From assembly GCF_013314535.1 (NCBI RefSeq), contig NZ_JABUAE010000001.1, forward strand, positions 186,001 through 250,000: DNA of 64,000 nt, in the 5' to 3' direction. A program made the translations under genes and the position numbers. The notes below the pieces were generated by a model. It was not told the DNA's origin. It did no database searches and was given only the letters and a program-made list of their open reading frames with translations. Positions 37,286 through 48,915 of this stretch are shown here, one piece after another (within the stretch, counting starts at the first letter, position 1; the number at the start of each line of letters is the position of its first letter). This DNA is from Bacillus sp. Xin1 (GTDB lineage: Bacteria > Bacillota > Bacilli > Bacillales > Bacillaceae_G).

Positions 37286-38638
37286 ATGGCAACTGTTGCG
37301 TTCCATACGTTAGGTTGTAAAGTAAACCACTATGAAACAGAAGCGATTTGGCAATTGTTTAAACAAGGTGGTTATGATAGAACTGAATATGAAAAGAAAG
37401 CTGATGTGTATGTAATCAATACATGTACAGTAACAAATACTGGAGATAAAAAAAGCCGCCAAGTTATTCGACGTGCTGTACGTCAAAATCCAGACGCTGT
37501 TATTTGTGTAACTGGATGTTATGCACAAACGTCTCCAGCAGAAATCATGGCGATCCCAGGTGTGGATATCGTTGTGGGTACGCAAGATCGTGAGAAAATG
37601 CTAGGGTATATCGAAGAGTTCCGTAAAGAACGTCAGCCGATTAATGCTGTCCGTAACATTATGAAAACGCGTGTATATGAAGAGTTAGATGTACCATACT
37701 TCACTGACCGTACACGTGCATCTTTAAAAATACAAGAAGGTTGCAATAACTTCTGCACGTTCTGTATTATTCCTTGGGCACGTGGTTTAATGCGCTCTCG
37801 TAATGGAAAAGAAGTTATTCATCAAGCGCAGCAATTAGTGGATGCAGGTTATAAAGAAATCGTCTTAACTGGTATTCATACGGGTGGGTACGGTGAAGAC
37901 ATGAAGGATTATAACTTAGCTGGATTACTTCGCGACATGGAAGCTGAAGTAAATGGTTTAAAACGTCTTCGTATTTCTTCCATTGAAGCGAGCCAAATTT
38001 CAGATGAAGTAATTGAAGTATTAGATAAATCTGAAGTAGTTGTGCGCCACTTGCACATTCCGCTGCAATCAGGATCTAACACTGTATTAAAACGTATGCG
38101 CCGTAAATATACGATGGAATTTTTCCAAGAGCGCTTAGATCGTTTGAAAGAAGCACTGCCAGGTCTTGCGATTACATCAGACGTAATTGTTGGTTTCCCG
38201 GGTGAAACGGAAGAAGAATTTATGGAAACATACAATTTCATTAAAGAAAACCGTTTCTCTGAACTGCACGTTTTCCCTTATTCAAAACGAACAGGTACAC
38301 CTGCAGCTCGTATGGATGATCAAATTCCTGAAGATGTGAAAAATGATCGTGTTCATCGTTTAATTGAATTGTCGAATCAGTTAGCGAAAGAATATGCTTC
38401 TCAATTTGAAGGAGAAGTTCTTGAAATTATTCCAGAAGAGCCTTTCAAAGACGGAGATCGTGAAGGATTATACGTAGGTTATACAGATAACTACTTAAAA
38501 GTTGTGTTTGAAGGATCTGAAGAATTAATTGGAAAACTAGTAAAAGTGAAAATTACAAAAGCTGGTTACCCATATAACGAAGCACAATTTGTTCGTGTTC
38601 TTGAAGAGGATGTAAAAAAAGAATCAGCAAGTGCGTAA
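37286..38638 (+). CDS. mtaB: tRNA t6A37 methylthiotransferase MtaB
   Basis: This 450-residue radical SAM enzyme adds the methylthio group to t6A37 of tRNA-Lys(UUU). Three N-terminal cluster cysteines (LGCKVNHYE, NTCTVTNTGD, TGCYAQ), the radical SAM motif CNNFCTFCIIPWARG (about 153-167) and a C-terminal TRAM domain are present. It is yqeV in B. subtilis naming. It is cotranscribed with rsmE and ends at a strong terminator. Confidence 0.94.
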   Translation: MATVAFHTLGCKVNHYETEAIWQLFKQGGYDRTEYEKKADVYVINTCTVTNTGDKKSRQVIRRAVRQNPDAVICVTGCYAQTSPAEIMAIPGVDIVVGTQDREKMLGYIEEFRKERQPINAVRNIMKTRVYEELDVPYFTDRTRASLKIQEGCNNFCTFCIIPWARGLMRSRNGKEVIHQAQQLVDAGYKEIVLTGIHTGGYGEDMKDYNLAGLLRDMEAEVNGLKRLRISSIEASQISDEVIEVLDKSEVVVRHLHIPLQSGSNTVLKRMRRKYTMEFFQERLDRLKEALPGLAITSDVIVGFPGETEEEFMETYNFIKENRFSELHVFPYSKRTGTPAARMDDQIPEDVKNDRVHRLIELSNQLAKEYASQFEGEVLEIIPEEPFKDGDREGLYVGYTDNYLKVVFEGSEELIGKLVKVKITKAGYPYNEAQFVRVLEEDVKKESASA

Positions 38639-38642
38639 TATG

Positions 38643-38680
38643 AAAGCATGCAAACGAAAAGGTTTGCATGCTTTTTTGTT
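38643..38680 (+). terminator. Terminator after mtaB
   Basis: AAGCATGCAAAC pairs perfectly with GTTTGCATGCTT around GAAAAG, followed by TTTTTG. Confidence 0.87.
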
Positions 38681-38781
38681 TGGGGGATAAGTTAAGATAT
38701 GAAGTTGTAATATTTCATACTATAATGCTAACCGTTATATTTGTCAGACAACCGTGTAGTGAAGAAAGGGGCATATGAAAA

Positions 38782-39447
38782 ATGAACTATGCAAAATTAA
38801 TTGACCATACATTATTAAAACCAGATACAAAAAAAGAAGCGATTGTTACATTATGTGAAGAAGCAAAGAAACATGACTTCGCATCTGTATGTGTAAATCC
38901 TACCTGGGTTGAAACAGCTGCTGACTTATTAAAGGGTACAGATGTAAAAGTTTGTACAGTAATCGGATTTCCACTTGGGGCAAGTACACCAGAAACAAAA
39001 GCGTTTGAAACAACAGATGCAATTGCGAAAGGTGCGACAGAAGTTGATATGGTAATTAACATTGGTGCACTAAAAGATAAAAATGATGAATTAGTAGAGC
39101 GTGATGTTCGTGCGGTTGTAGAAGCTGCCAAAGGGAAAGCGCTTGTGAAAATTATTATTGAAACATGTCTATTAACAGAAGAAGAAAAAGTTCGAGCTTG
39201 TGAATTATCTGTAAAAGCAGGCGTAGACTTCGTAAAAACATCAACTGGATTCTCAACGGGAGGAGCAACAGTAGAAGATGTAGCGTTAATGAGAAAAACA
39301 GTCGGACCAGAAGTCGGCGTAAAAGCTTCAGGTGGTGTTCGTAACGGACAAGACATGGATGCAATGGTAGAAGCGGGAGCGACGCGTATCGGTACAAGTG
39401 CAGGCGTAGCCCTAGTAAGTGGAAAAACAGCAACAACTGATTATTGA
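38782..39447 (+). CDS. deoC: Deoxyribose-phosphate aldolase
   Basis: This 221-residue class I aldolase splits 2-deoxyribose 5-phosphate into glyceraldehyde 3-phosphate and acetaldehyde in deoxynucleoside salvage. The Schiff-base lysine is in [14 protein letters not shown] (about 148-161) and the proton-relay lysine in [11 protein letters not shown] (about 176-186). It begins with the family start [10 protein letters not shown]. It is isolated here, without deoR, nupC or pdp, and is not at this place in B. subtilis. Confidence 0.95.
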   Translation: MNYAKLIDHTLLKPDTKKEAIVTLCEEAKKHDFASVCVNPTWVETAADLLKGTDVKVCTVIGFPLGASTPETKAFETTDAIAKGATEVDMVINIGALKDKNDELVERDVRAVVEAAKGKALVKIIIETCLLTEEEKVRACELSVKAGVDFVKTSTGFSTGGATVEDVALMRKTVGPEVGVKASGGVRNGQDMDAMVEAGATRIGTSAGVALVSGKTATTDY

Positions 39448-39760
39448 TATAAAAGTGGAAGTGCCCTGTTTAGACTCGAATGGCAAATGTTCTTTCGTAC
39501 AGAGCCGACTGTTTAGTCCTGTCGGTTAAGGTTCTTTCACGCAGAAGGCGCTTTTTGTTTTCTTGTGCGGAAGGTTATTTGCCGCAAGGGTCTGGGCATT
39601 GGAGTACTAGGTAGAGAGTGTTTTTGCCTCGACCAAGGGGTAAAGTGTTCGGTATTCTTTTATGAATTTATCCGTTTAACAAGTAAAAAAATAATAGTTG
39701 TAACATGTAATTTAAATAGATTTTGGAAAAAGGAAGAGCATCTACTCTTCTTTTATTCTG
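39448..39760. repeat. Degenerate intergenic repeat related to the inner element at 57.1 kb
   Basis: The spacer between deoC and rpsU has no gene. It contains GTGGAAGTGCCC (39455-39466), CGCAGAAGGCGCTTTTTG and, at about 39567-39655, a stretch with GCGGAAGG, CGCAAGGGTCTGGGCATTGG and TGTTTTTGCCTCGACC. The last stretch aligns in order with GCGGAAGCGG, CGCAGGACGTTGGAG and GCTTTTTGCCTCG of the inner repeat at 57145-57273. A short hairpin GAAGAG/CTCTTC (about 39732-39751) precedes the rpsU promoter. Confidence 0.5.
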
Positions 39761-39768
39761 TCAAATAG

Positions 39769-39798
39769 TTGACCTGAAGTGACAAAATGTATTATAAT
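39769..39798 (+). promoter_or_regulatory. Sigma-A promoter of rpsU
   Basis: TTGACC (39769-39774) and TATAAT (39793-39798) are 18 bases apart. The 75-base leader contains a direct repeat CATGCTGAAG at 39808 and 39833. Confidence 0.75.
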
Positions 39799-39882
39799 CG
39801 TAAAAGACATGCTGAAGAAGTGTTTCTTTTTGCATGCTGAAGTTAGTATGTAAGTGTGATGTTTCGGAGGGAGGGAAAGAGA

Positions 39883-40056
39883 ATGTCAAAAACAGTCGTT
39901 CGTAAAAACGAGTCTTTGGAGGATGCACTTCGCCGTTTTAAAAGATCGGTTTCTAAAACTGGTACACTTGCTGAAGCAAGAAAGCGCGAGTTTTATGAAA
40001 AACCAAGTGTAAAACGTAAGAAGAAATCTGAAGCGGCAAGAAAGCGTAAATTCTAA
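39883..40056 (+). CDS. rpsU: Ribosomal protein S21
   Basis: This 57-residue highly basic protein of the small ribosomal subunit reads [20 protein letters not shown] to [15 protein letters not shown] 39883 follows GAGGGAGGG; the longer frame adds nine non-conserved residues that include the ribosome site. It is transcribed with yqeY, which starts 15 bases downstream. Confidence 0.96.
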
Positions 40057-40071
40057 GAGAGGGTGTAAGTT

Positions 40072-40515
40072 ATGAGTCTTCTCGGTCGTTTAAACGATGA
40101 TATGAAACAAGCGATGAAGAATAAACAAAAAGAAAAATTAACCGTCATTCGTATGGTTAAGGCTGCTTTGCAAAATGAAGGTATTAAACTGCAACATACT
40201 CTTACTGAAGAAGAGGAATTAACAGTTTTAGCTCGTGAAGTAAAACAGCATAAGGACTCCCTCCTTGAATTTAAAAAAGCTGGTCGTGATGACCTTGTTG
40301 ATAAACTGCAAAGAGAAATTCAGATTTTAAGCACGTATTTGCCGGAGCAATTAACAGAGGAAGAGCTTGCGAACGTAATTAAGCAAGTGATTGCTGATGT
40401 TGGTGCTGCTTCTAAAGCGGATATGGGTAAGGTGATGAGTGCTGTTATGCCGAAAGTAAAAGGTAAAGCAGACGGGTCACAAGTGAATAAGCTGGTTGCA
40501 CAGCTATTAGCATAA
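40072..40515 (+). CDS. yqeY: GatB/YqeY domain protein
   Basis: This 147-residue all-helical protein resembles the tRNA-binding tail domain of the amidotransferase subunit GatB. Typical features are [26 protein letters not shown] (start) and [27 protein letters not shown] (end). A role in tRNA or amidotransferase function is presumed. It follows rpsU, as in B. subtilis, and ends at a strong terminator. Confidence 0.92.
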   Translation: MSLLGRLNDDMKQAMKNKQKEKLTVIRMVKAALQNEGIKLQHTLTEEEELTVLAREVKQHKDSLLEFKKAGRDDLVDKLQREIQILSTYLPEQLTEEELANVIKQVIADVGAASKADMGKVMSAVMPKVKGKADGSQVNKLVAQLLA

Positions 40516-40552
40516 AAAAGCGTCTCATGGGAAATGAGACGCTTTTTTATGC
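40515..40552 (+). terminator. Terminator after yqeY
   Basis: AAAAAAGCGTCTCAT pairs perfectly with ATGAGACGCTTTTTT around GGGA. Confidence 0.88.
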
Positions 40553-40570
40553 TTTTTTCTGTTTGGACGT

Positions 40571-40598
40571 GATATTACAAGCCCTTTTTTCATACATA
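40571..40598 (+). promoter_or_regulatory. Sigma-E promoter of yqfC
   Basis: GATATT (40571-40576) and CATACATA (40591-40598) are 14 bases apart, matching the mother-cell sigma-E pattern. It is 24 bases before the yqfC start. Confidence 0.75.
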
Positions 40599-40621
40599 TG
40601 GGATGAGAGGGGGTCTTGGAG

Positions 40622-40915
40622 ATGAAGAAATTGTTACAAATGAAAAATTGGCTAACAAAGCAGATAGACCTTCCAGTGGATGTACTAATGGATCTACCTC
40701 GTATTACCCTTGTCGGGCAAGTACATATTTATATAGAAAATCATCGAGGGTTATTAGTATTTACGGATAAAGAGGTGCGGTTGTTATTAAAACATGGTCA
40801 ATTATTAATCAAAGGGCAATCATTTGTTATTAAAACAATTCTTCCAGAAGAACTTTTACTTGAAGGAATCATTGAACAAGTAACATTTTTAGAAAATGAG
40901 AAAAAAGAAACATGA
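40622..40915 (+). CDS. yqfC: Sporulation protein YqfC
   Basis: This 97-residue YabP/YqfC-family protein has the pattern LPRITLVGQVHIYIENHRGLLVF and DKEVRLLLKHGQLLIKG. It is a mother-cell sporulation protein in B. subtilis, paired with YqfD. ATG 40622 follows AGAGGGGG; TTG two codons upstream is the alternative. The sigma-E promoter directly upstream supports the role. yqfD follows after a 136-base gap. Confidence 0.88.
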   Translation: MKKLLQMKNWLTKQIDLPVDVLMDLPRITLVGQVHIYIENHRGLLVFTDKEVRLLLKHGQLLIKGQSFVIKTILPEELLLEGIIEQVTFLENEKKET

Positions 40916-41051
40916 AGTGAAACTTCCATAAGTGAAGTTTTCTTCTTATTTCGTTTCGTACGAGCTATTTGAAGGATAAAAGGTGAAGAAAGCACTGATT
41001 AGAATAGTGACGTAACACCTGTGCTTTTTGAGAAAGGTAGTGGGGCGGACG

Positions 41052-42251
41052 ATGAAAAATCAATGGTTTACACGGTGGGTTGGATATGTGAAAGTTCGAA
41101 TCGAAGGTAGAGGAGTGGAACGCTTTATTAATGAGTGTGTCCGTAGAAATTTGCTTGTATGGGATGTTAAAAAGATTACAGAAGATACATTAGTATTTTG
41201 TATGTTGCTTCGCGATGTGAAGCGGTTGAGACCAATCTATCGAAAAAATGAATGCAAGCTATATTTTATTGGACGTTTCGGTTTTCCGTTTTGGAATAAG
41301 CGTTTGCTCAAAAACAGTGGCTTTCTAATTGGATTTCTTATCTTTTTTTTCGGCATGATTGCTTTATCCAATATGGTTTGGAAAATTGAGATTACAGGAG
41401 CGAAACCAGAAACGGAATATATTTTGATGAAAGAATTGGACAAAATGGGGATTAAAAAAGGAAGGCTGCAATTTCAAATGCCGAGCGTCGAGGATGTTCA
41501 GCGACATTTAACAGATAATATTAATGCAATTACGTGGGCTGGTTTGGAAATAAAGGGGACAACATACCGTTTTAAAATTGTTGAAAAAAATGAGCCAGAG
41601 AAAGAGCAAGAGCGAAAACCACAAAATTTAATTGCAAAAAAAGAAGCGATAATAAAACAAACATTTGTGGAAACTGGGAAGCCGGTTGTAATGAAAAACG
41701 ATTATGTGCAAAAGGGACAACTTCTTGTGTCAGGGATGTTTGGAAAGGAAGATAATCCAACAATTGTTTCTGCTAAAGGAATTGTATATGGAGAAACATG
41801 GTATAAATCTGAGGTGAATGTTCCATTAAATACTCGATTTCAAGTATACACAGGAAATTCGTATAATGAACATTTTCTGCGATTTGGAAGTGTTAAAATA
41901 AAAATATGGGGATTTCAACATGATAAATATAAACGCTCTCGTACTGAAAGTGTGAAGCATGATGTGAAATTGTTTGGATTTACATTACCAATTGCTTATG
42001 AAAAAGAAATTGTCCGAGAAGAAGAAGAGGCGAATCGTGAATATACAGAAAAGCAAGCAATGAAAGTTGCAAAAGAAATGGCCGAAAAAGAACTGAAGAA
42101 AAAATTGGATGAACATGCTATGATTATAAGTGATGAGATTTTGCGTAAAGAGGTTGAGGTGGGGCATCTAAAAGTCACATTACATTATACGGTGATTGAA
42201 AATATTGCAGAACCACAACCAATATCTGAATCCGATATTCAAGGAGACTGA
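41052..42251 (+). CDS. yqfD: Sporulation protein YqfD
   Basis: This 399-residue protein has a cytosolic N-terminal part, one membrane helix (about 92-112, LIGFLIFFFGMIALSNMVW), and an extracytoplasmic part that starts with a POTRA-like segment (IEITGAKPETEYILMKELDKMGIKKG). It resembles SpoIVB/SpoIIIA-associated envelope proteins made in the mother cell. The end is strongly charged (EKQAMKVAKEMAEKELKKKLDEH). ATG 41052 follows GGGGCGG. Its stop lies three bases before phoH. Confidence 0.9.
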   Translation: MKNQWFTRWVGYVKVRIEGRGVERFINECVRRNLLVWDVKKITEDTLVFCMLLRDVKRLRPIYRKNECKLYFIGRFGFPFWNKRLLKNSGFLIGFLIFFFGMIALSNMVWKIEITGAKPETEYILMKELDKMGIKKGRLQFQMPSVEDVQRHLTDNINAITWAGLEIKGTTYRFKIVEKNEPEKEQERKPQNLIAKKEAIIKQTFVETGKPVVMKNDYVQKGQLLVSGMFGKEDNPTIVSAKGIVYGETWYKSEVNVPLNTRFQVYTGNSYNEHFLRFGSVKIKIWGFQHDKYKRSRTESVKHDVKLFGFTLPIAYEKEIVREEEEANREYTEKQAMKVAKEMAEKELKKKLDEHAMIISDEILRKEVEVGHLKVTLHYTVIENIAEPQPISESDIQGD

Positions 42252-42254
42252 GTA

Positions 42255-43214
42255 ATGGCAGAACAATTAGTAGAAATGAACCAACAATTGGAAAATCATA
42301 ACGAAGCAATTGCTCTTTTTGGAGTAAATGATGCTCATTTAAAAGTAATTGAAAGAGAACTTGGTGTATCAATTGTAACTAGAGGAGAAGCTGTTCGTGT
42401 ATCTGGAACGGATGAAGCTGTAGCGCTCGTAGAAAAAATCTTACAGCAATTACTTGCTGTTATTCGCAAAGGTGTATCGATCTCTGAACGAGATGTTGCA
42501 TATGCAATTCAGCTTGGTCGTCAAGGGAAAATAGCTCATTTTGAAGAGTTATATGAAGAGGAAATTTTTAAAACAGCAAAAGGGAAATCAATTCGTGTGA
42601 AGACAATGGGCCAAAGGCAATATATTCATGCGCTAAAGAAGAACGATATTGTGTTTGGAATAGGGCCTGCAGGTACAGGAAAGACTTATTTAGCTGTGGT
42701 AATGGCTGTGCGAGCTTTAAAACAAGGGTATGTAAAAAAGATTATTTTAACAAGACCAGCTGTAGAAGCGGGTGAAAGTCTGGGCTTTTTACCAGGGGAC
42801 CTAAAAGAGAAAGTAGACCCTTATTTACGTCCTTTATATGATGCGCTTCATGATATTCTTGGACAAGAATATACGCAACGTATGATGGAGAGAGGGACGA
42901 TTGAAATTGCGCCTCTTGCGTATATGAGAGGGCGAACGCTGGATGATTCTTTCGTTATTTTAGATGAAGCACAAAATACAACGGGTGCTCAAATTAAAAT
43001 GTTTTTAACTCGCCTCGGTTTTAGTTCAAAAATGGTTGTCACAGGTGATCCGTCGCAAGTTGACTTACCGAAGGGTGTGAAATCAGGACTTTCAGTTGCT
43101 GCGCATGTTTTATCAGGTGTATCGGGGATTTCGTTTGTTAAATTAGACCAATCTGACGTTGTAAGACACCCACTTGTGCAGCGGATTATCGAGGCATATG
43201 ATAAAATGGAATGA
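42255..43214 (+). CDS. phoH: PhoH-like ATPase
   Basis: This 319-residue protein has an N-terminal KH-like region and a RecA-like ATPase domain with Walker A GIGPAGTGKTYLA (about 134-146) and Walker B SFVILDEAQNTT (about 231-242). It is the PhoL/YbeZ type, linked to RNA metabolism together with the endonuclease YbeY encoded downstream. ATG follows AAGGAGACTGAG. Conserved order: yqfD-phoH-pgpH-ybeY. Confidence 0.93.
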   Translation: MAEQLVEMNQQLENHNEAIALFGVNDAHLKVIERELGVSIVTRGEAVRVSGTDEAVALVEKILQQLLAVIRKGVSISERDVAYAIQLGRQGKIAHFEELYEEEIFKTAKGKSIRVKTMGQRQYIHALKKNDIVFGIGPAGTGKTYLAVVMAVRALKQGYVKKIILTRPAVEAGESLGFLPGDLKEKVDPYLRPLYDALHDILGQEYTQRMMERGTIEIAPLAYMRGRTLDDSFVILDEAQNTTGAQIKMFLTRLGFSSKMVVTGDPSQVDLPKGVKSGLSVAAHVLSGVSGISFVKLDQSDVVRHPLVQRIIEAYDKME

Positions 43215-43241
43215 TCCTATTTATAAGGATCATTTCTTTTT
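43207..43241 (+). terminator. Terminator after phoH
   Basis: AATGATCC pairs with GGATCATT around an 8-base loop, followed by TCTTTTTG; it starts within the phoH stop. Confidence 0.75.
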
Positions 43242-43412
43242 GTATGATAGAGGTAGATGAAAGGGTTGGCGAATAGCCTGTTTTTTACTATCATTAGAGG
43301 ATGGACAAGTAGATTTATGTATTTGTGAGTGTGAATCATTAGTAGAGCTGAAGAAAACTCTCGATTGATTCTAGTTTCACTTTATGTCTGGAGAGGAGAA
43401 GGTATTGAAATC

Positions 43413-45557
43413 ATGTCAAGATCTCAAGAAATTTCTAGGTGGTTTCGTAACATACAACATTCGAAAAAATTAAGCTGGATTTCTTATATTTTATTAGGAG
43501 CGGTACTGTTTTTTGCACTTATGAACAATGTGAAACCAGAGCAACTAGATGTTAAAATGCTATCTATTTCTAAACAAACAATCCACTCTCCTATCAAAAT
43601 CGAAGATAAAGTAACAACTGATAAGAAGAAGAGGGAAGCTGCTCAAAAGGTTGAAGACCAATATACATATCGAAGTGAATATAAACAAAATAAAGTGGAA
43701 ATTGTAAACTCTGTCTTTGAGGCGATAAAAGAAGTGGAAGCTGAGACGAAGGCTGCTGATCCTGATGAACAGAAAAAGGTTTCTGCTGCGGAACGATTAG
43801 AAAAGCTAAAAAAGAAATTGCCTACTGACTTAACAAAAAGCTTATCTGATTCTGTGTTGCTACAGCTTGTAAATGCTGAACCAGATCAATTGACGTTGGC
43901 AAGAGATGCTGTGGTAACAGCAATCAATAATATTATGAGCACGCACATTAAAATGAATGAAGAGAATGATGCGAAAGAGCGATTTGTCAATGAAATACGT
44001 AATGTGAATGTGAATAGCGATTTAAAAGAAGCGCTTAATACGCTTGGAAAATATGCGATTGAAGCGAACTATTTCTACGATTCAGTTGCTACAAAAGAAC
44101 AAAAACAAAAGGCGATGGATGCAGTAGCAACAGTGTATATTTTGCAGGGGCAAATTCTTGTTAAAGAAGGAGACACAATTACAAGAGAAATATACGATCA
44201 GTTGAAATTAGTCGGACTTCTTGAACAAGGAAATACATTCCAGCCGTTTGTAGGATTGGCCATCTTTATCGGTGTACTGTTGTTTTTTATGCATAAACAA
44301 TTTGAAACGTTTTTGAAATTGAAAAGAGAAGAAAAACCATATATTTTAGCCTATACTACAATTGTGGCGATTACAGTTGTTTTAATGAAAATCATTAGTT
44401 TATTCCAAAAGCTAGAATATGCTGGTATTGCATATATTGTCCCGGTCGCAATGGGGACTATTCTTGTAAAGTTAATGATTGGTGATCGTTTTGTTTTTAT
44501 TACGAGTATGATTTTTTCTGTATGCGGTAGTATTTTGTTTAACGAAGGTGTAACGAGTACGCTTAATTATAGTGTGGGTATTTACGTTTTATTAAGTTCG
44601 TTATCAGTTAGTATCTTTTTGAGAGAAAAAAATCGACGTACAATGATTCTACAAGCAGGTATACTGGTCTCTGTTTTAAATGTAGTTGTACTAGCGGCGT
44701 TGTTACTTTTACGTAATGGTAATTTTTCACCGCTTGAAATTGGATCTCAATTACTAATGGCCGCAGCTTCTGGTATTATCTCGTCCATTTTAGCGATGGG
44801 AATTTTACCGTATTTAGAAGGAGGTCTTGGAATTGTTTCAAGTATGAAGCTTATGGAACTTTCAAGTCCAAATCATCCGCTCCTTCGTAAAATTTTACTA
44901 GAAGCACCGGGAACATATCATCATAGTGTTATGGTTGCTAACCTTTCTGAGGCAGCTTGTGAGGCTGTTGGAGCAAATGGAGTTTTAGCGCGTGTTGCTG
45001 CGTATTATCATGATATTGGGAAAACGCTGCAGCCTCATTTCTTTATAGAAAACCAAATGGGAATTGAAAACCCGCATGATAAATTAGATCCTGAAACGAG
45101 TAGAGATATTATTATTGCCCATGTGACAAATGGAGTAAAGATGTTGGAAGAACATCATATTCCGCAAGAAATTATTGATATTGCAGGACAGCATCATGGA
45201 ACGACATTACTTAAATATTTTTACTATAAAGCAATGAAAGAAGATAAAGAGAAATATACAGAAGAAATGTTTCGTTATCCGGGATCAAAAGCGACATCAA
45301 AAGAGTCTGCAATTGTTGGGATTGCTGATAGTGTCGAAGCGGCAGTACGTTCTATGAATCATCCAACGCCTGAACAAATTAATAATTTAGTACAAAGTAT
45401 AATAAAAGATCGTTTGCAGGACGGGCAATTTAGTGAATGTAATTTGACATTTAAAGAATTACAAATTGTTGGGAAAACTTTATGTGAAACGTTAAATGGT
45501 ATTTTCCATTCTCGTATTAAATATCCGGAACCACCGGAAGAAAAGGTGACAGAATGA
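43413..45557 (+). CDS. pgpH: c-di-AMP phosphodiesterase PgpH (7TMR-HD)
   Basis: This 714-residue membrane enzyme breaks down cyclic di-AMP. It has one N-terminal helix (about 20-36), an extracellular 7TMR-HDED domain (about 45-275), seven membrane helices (about 278-470) and a cytosolic HD domain with [27 protein letters not shown] and [19 protein letters not shown] 43413 agrees with the family N terminus; the longer frame adds 16 non-conserved residues. It overlaps ybeY by four bases. Confidence 0.93.
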   Translation: MSRSQEISRWFRNIQHSKKLSWISYILLGAVLFFALMNNVKPEQLDVKMLSISKQTIHSPIKIEDKVTTDKKKREAAQKVEDQYTYRSEYKQNKVEIVNSVFEAIKEVEAETKAADPDEQKKVSAAERLEKLKKKLPTDLTKSLSDSVLLQLVNAEPDQLTLARDAVVTAINNIMSTHIKMNEENDAKERFVNEIRNVNVNSDLKEALNTLGKYAIEANYFYDSVATKEQKQKAMDAVATVYILQGQILVKEGDTITREIYDQLKLVGLLEQGNTFQPFVGLAIFIGVLLFFMHKQFETFLKLKREEKPYILAYTTIVAITVVLMKIISLFQKLEYAGIAYIVPVAMGTILVKLMIGDRFVFITSMIFSVCGSILFNEGVTSTLNYSVGIYVLLSSLSVSIFLREKNRRTMILQAGILVSVLNVVVLAALLLLRNGNFSPLEIGSQLLMAAASGIISSILAMGILPYLEGGLGIVSSMKLMELSSPNHPLLRKILLEAPGTYHHSVMVANLSEAACEAVGANGVLARVAAYYHDIGKTLQPHFFIENQMGIENPHDKLDPETSRDIIIAHVTNGVKMLEEHHIPQEIIDIAGQHHGTTLLKYFYYKAMKEDKEKYTEEMFRYPGSKATSKESAIVGIADSVEAAVRSMNHPTPEQINNLVQSIIKDRLQDGQFSECNLTFKELQIVGKTLCETLNGIFHSRIKYPEPPEEKVTE

Positions 45558-46024
45558 GTTTATTAATAGATTTTTTTGATGAAACAGAAGAAGTGAAAGA
45601 AGAATACGTGAGTATGATTCGCGATCTTCTAGAGCAAGCTGCGCGAATGGAGAACGTAGAAGACGGAACAGAGCTTTCTGTTACATTTGTTGATAATGAA
45701 CGTATTCAAGAGATTAATCGTGATTATCGCGATAAAGATCAACCGACAGATGTTATTTCTTTTGCAATGGAGGATATGGGAGAAGGAGAGATGGAAATCG
45801 TTGGCGCGGAAATGCCGCGTATGCTAGGTGATCTCATTATTTCTATTCCAAGAGCGAAAGAACAGGCTGAAGAATATGGCCATTCCTTTGATCGTGAGCT
45901 AGGGTTTTTAGCGTTACATGGATTCCTGCATTTACTTGGTTATGATCATATGACAGATGAAGATGAAAAAGAAATGTTTGGAAAACAAAAAGAAATTTTA
46001 GAGGCATTTGGATTAGGTAGATGA
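45554..46024 (+). CDS. ybeY: rRNA maturation endonuclease YbeY
   Basis: This 156-residue zinc metalloprotein takes part in rRNA 3-prime processing and ribosome quality control. The metal site [11 protein letters not shown] (H-x3-H-x5-H, about 121-131) and the [16 protein letters not shown] motif (about 55-70) are complete. It overlaps pgpH upstream and dgkA downstream by four bases each (ATGA). Confidence 0.96.
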   Translation: MSLLIDFFDETEEVKEEYVSMIRDLLEQAARMENVEDGTELSVTFVDNERIQEINRDYRDKDQPTDVISFAMEDMGEGEMEIVGAEMPRMLGDLIISIPRAKEQAEEYGHSFDRELGFLALHGFLHLLGYDHMTDEDEKEMFGKQKEILEAFGLGR

Positions 46025-46374
46025 AAAAAGGAAAACTTATAAATAGTTTTGGATATGCTATAGCTGGTGTATACTTTTGTCTTCGTCACGAACGCAATAT
46101 GAAAATTCATTTTTGGGCCGCAGTTATTGTTATATGCTGCGGCTTTTATTTCCATGTAACGATAACGGAATGGCTCATATTACTCATTACAATTGGAAGT
46201 GTAATGAGTTTGGAAATGGTCAATACGGCAGTTGAAAAAACGGTTGATTTAGCCACAGCGGATTTTAAACCATTTGCGAAAATTGCAAAGGATGTTGCTG
46301 CAGGTGCAGTGCTATTATTTACTGTTATAGCTGTCATAATTGGTGCTATTATCTTTTTACCTTATATGGTATAG
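46021..46374 (+). CDS. dgkA: Undecaprenol/diacylglycerol kinase DgkA
   Basis: This 117-residue membrane kinase has three helices. The conserved parts are [26 protein letters not shown] (about 9-34) and [17 protein letters not shown] (about 61-77, with the E-x3-N catalytic motif). Gram-positive members phosphorylate undecaprenol for cell-wall carrier recycling. It lies between ybeY and cdd as in B. subtilis. A hairpin (CCAAAGC with GCTTTGG, about 46381-46406) follows. Confidence 0.93.
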   Translation: MKKGKLINSFGYAIAGVYFCLRHERNMKIHFWAAVIVICCGFYFHVTITEWLILLITIGSVMSLEMVNTAVEKTVDLATADFKPFAKIAKDVAAGAVLLFTVIAVIIGAIIFLPYMV

Positions 46375-46456
46375 TTGCATTCCAAAGCTTTTATTGTGCT
46401 TTGGTAGCGGTAAGAACGCCGTTAATGAAAGTTTCATTTTATCTTTTCACAATTGA

Positions 46457-47774
<1,318 letters not shown>

Positions 47775-47884
47775 TAGAAATTAGGAAAAATTTTTCTCAC
47801 ATGAAAATGGACAAAATGGGTCATTTTAATAACAACAAAAGAAATTGGTTTATATGCTACGCTTACTGAGAAAGGTGGATTCTT

Positions 47885-48028
47885 ATGCTAGATTTTACCT
47901 GGAAGTTTTTCTCCAAGACAGGAAGCATTGAGACGTATTTGCTTTTGAAGGAAATGGAAAAAGACGTAAACGATGAGATGGATCAACATGAAGAGGAGCT
48001 AGCACACCTAGATTCTCCAATTTCTTGA
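47885..48028 (+). CDS. yqzL: YqzL-like small protein
   Basis: This 47-residue protein starts MLDFTWKFFSKTGSIETYLL and ends in an acidic helix (DEMDQHEEELAHL). The WKFF and GSIETYLL pattern and its place between era and recO match YqzL, whose function is unknown. AAAGGTGG precedes the ATG. Confidence 0.85.
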   Translation: MLDFTWKFFSKTGSIETYLLLKEMEKDVNDEMDQHEEELAHLDSPIS

Positions 48029-48061
48029 CCCGTTTTGTTCAAACCTTGGATGGTGACGAAC

Positions 48062-48808
48062 ATGTTTCAAAAAGTTGAGGGAATTGTTATCCGGACAACT
48101 GATTATGGAGAAACGAATAAAATTGTTACGATATTCTCCCGTGAATTTGGGAAAGTAAGTGCAATGGCAAGAGGAGCGAAAAAACCGAAAAGTAGGTTAG
48201 CATCTATTTCGCAACTTATGACACATGGGCACTTTCTGATCCAAATGGGGTCTGGACTTGGCACTTTGCAACAAGGTGAAATAATTTCATCTATGAAAGA
48301 AATTCGTGAAGATATATTTTTAACTGCTTATGCATCATTTATCGTTGAATTAACTGATAAAGCAACTGAAGATAAGAAACATAATCCGTACTTATTTGAA
48401 ATGTTATATCAAACGTTACACTATATGTGCGAGGGTGTTGATCCTGAAGTATTGTCATTAATTTATCAAACGAAAATGCTCCCAGTACTCGGGATGCATC
48501 CATACTTTGATACATGTGCAATTTGTCACCATGAAGCAGATTTTGTCGCCTTCTCTGTCCGAGAAGGCGGTTTTCTGTGCTCGCGCCATGCAGAGCAAGA
48601 TCCATACCGCATTCCGGTAGGAGAGGCTGTTCATAAATTGTTACGTCTCTTTTATCATTTTGATTTAGCTCGCCTTGGTAATGTATCTGTTAAGGATGGA
48701 ACGAAGCGGCAAATGCGTACAGTATTAAATACATATTATGATGAATATTGTGGAATCTATTTGAAATCAAGGCGTTTTCTTGAGCAACTTGATAAATTTC
48801 AAATATAA
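48062..48808 (+). CDS. recO: DNA repair protein RecO
   Basis: This 248-residue protein anneals single strands and helps load RecA. It has an N-terminal OB fold ([35 protein letters not shown], about 5-39), a helical middle, and a zinc-binding segment with [28 protein letters not shown] 48062 follows GGATGGTG; an upstream in-frame TTG would add nine residues. It ends at a terminator rather than leading into glyQS. Confidence 0.94.
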   Translation: MFQKVEGIVIRTTDYGETNKIVTIFSREFGKVSAMARGAKKPKSRLASISQLMTHGHFLIQMGSGLGTLQQGEIISSMKEIREDIFLTAYASFIVELTDKATEDKKHNPYLFEMLYQTLHYMCEGVDPEVLSLIYQTKMLPVLGMHPYFDTCAICHHEADFVAFSVREGGFLCSRHAEQDPYRIPVGEAVHKLLRLFYHFDLARLGNVSVKDGTKRQMRTVLNTYYDEYCGIYLKSRRFLEQLDKFQI

Positions 48809-48809
48809 C

Positions 48810-48836
48810 GAGGACCATATACAGGTCCTTTTTACA
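48810..48836 (+). terminator. Terminator after recO
   Basis: AGGACC pairs with GGTCCT around a 7-base loop, followed by TTTTT. Confidence 0.7.
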
Positions 48837-48915
48837 TACTTTCTTTTTCGAAAAGTATATTTAGTATATAATATTTAAGAGATAGTATAACTTTTTTCGT
48901 TGTGCATTGAAGGTG

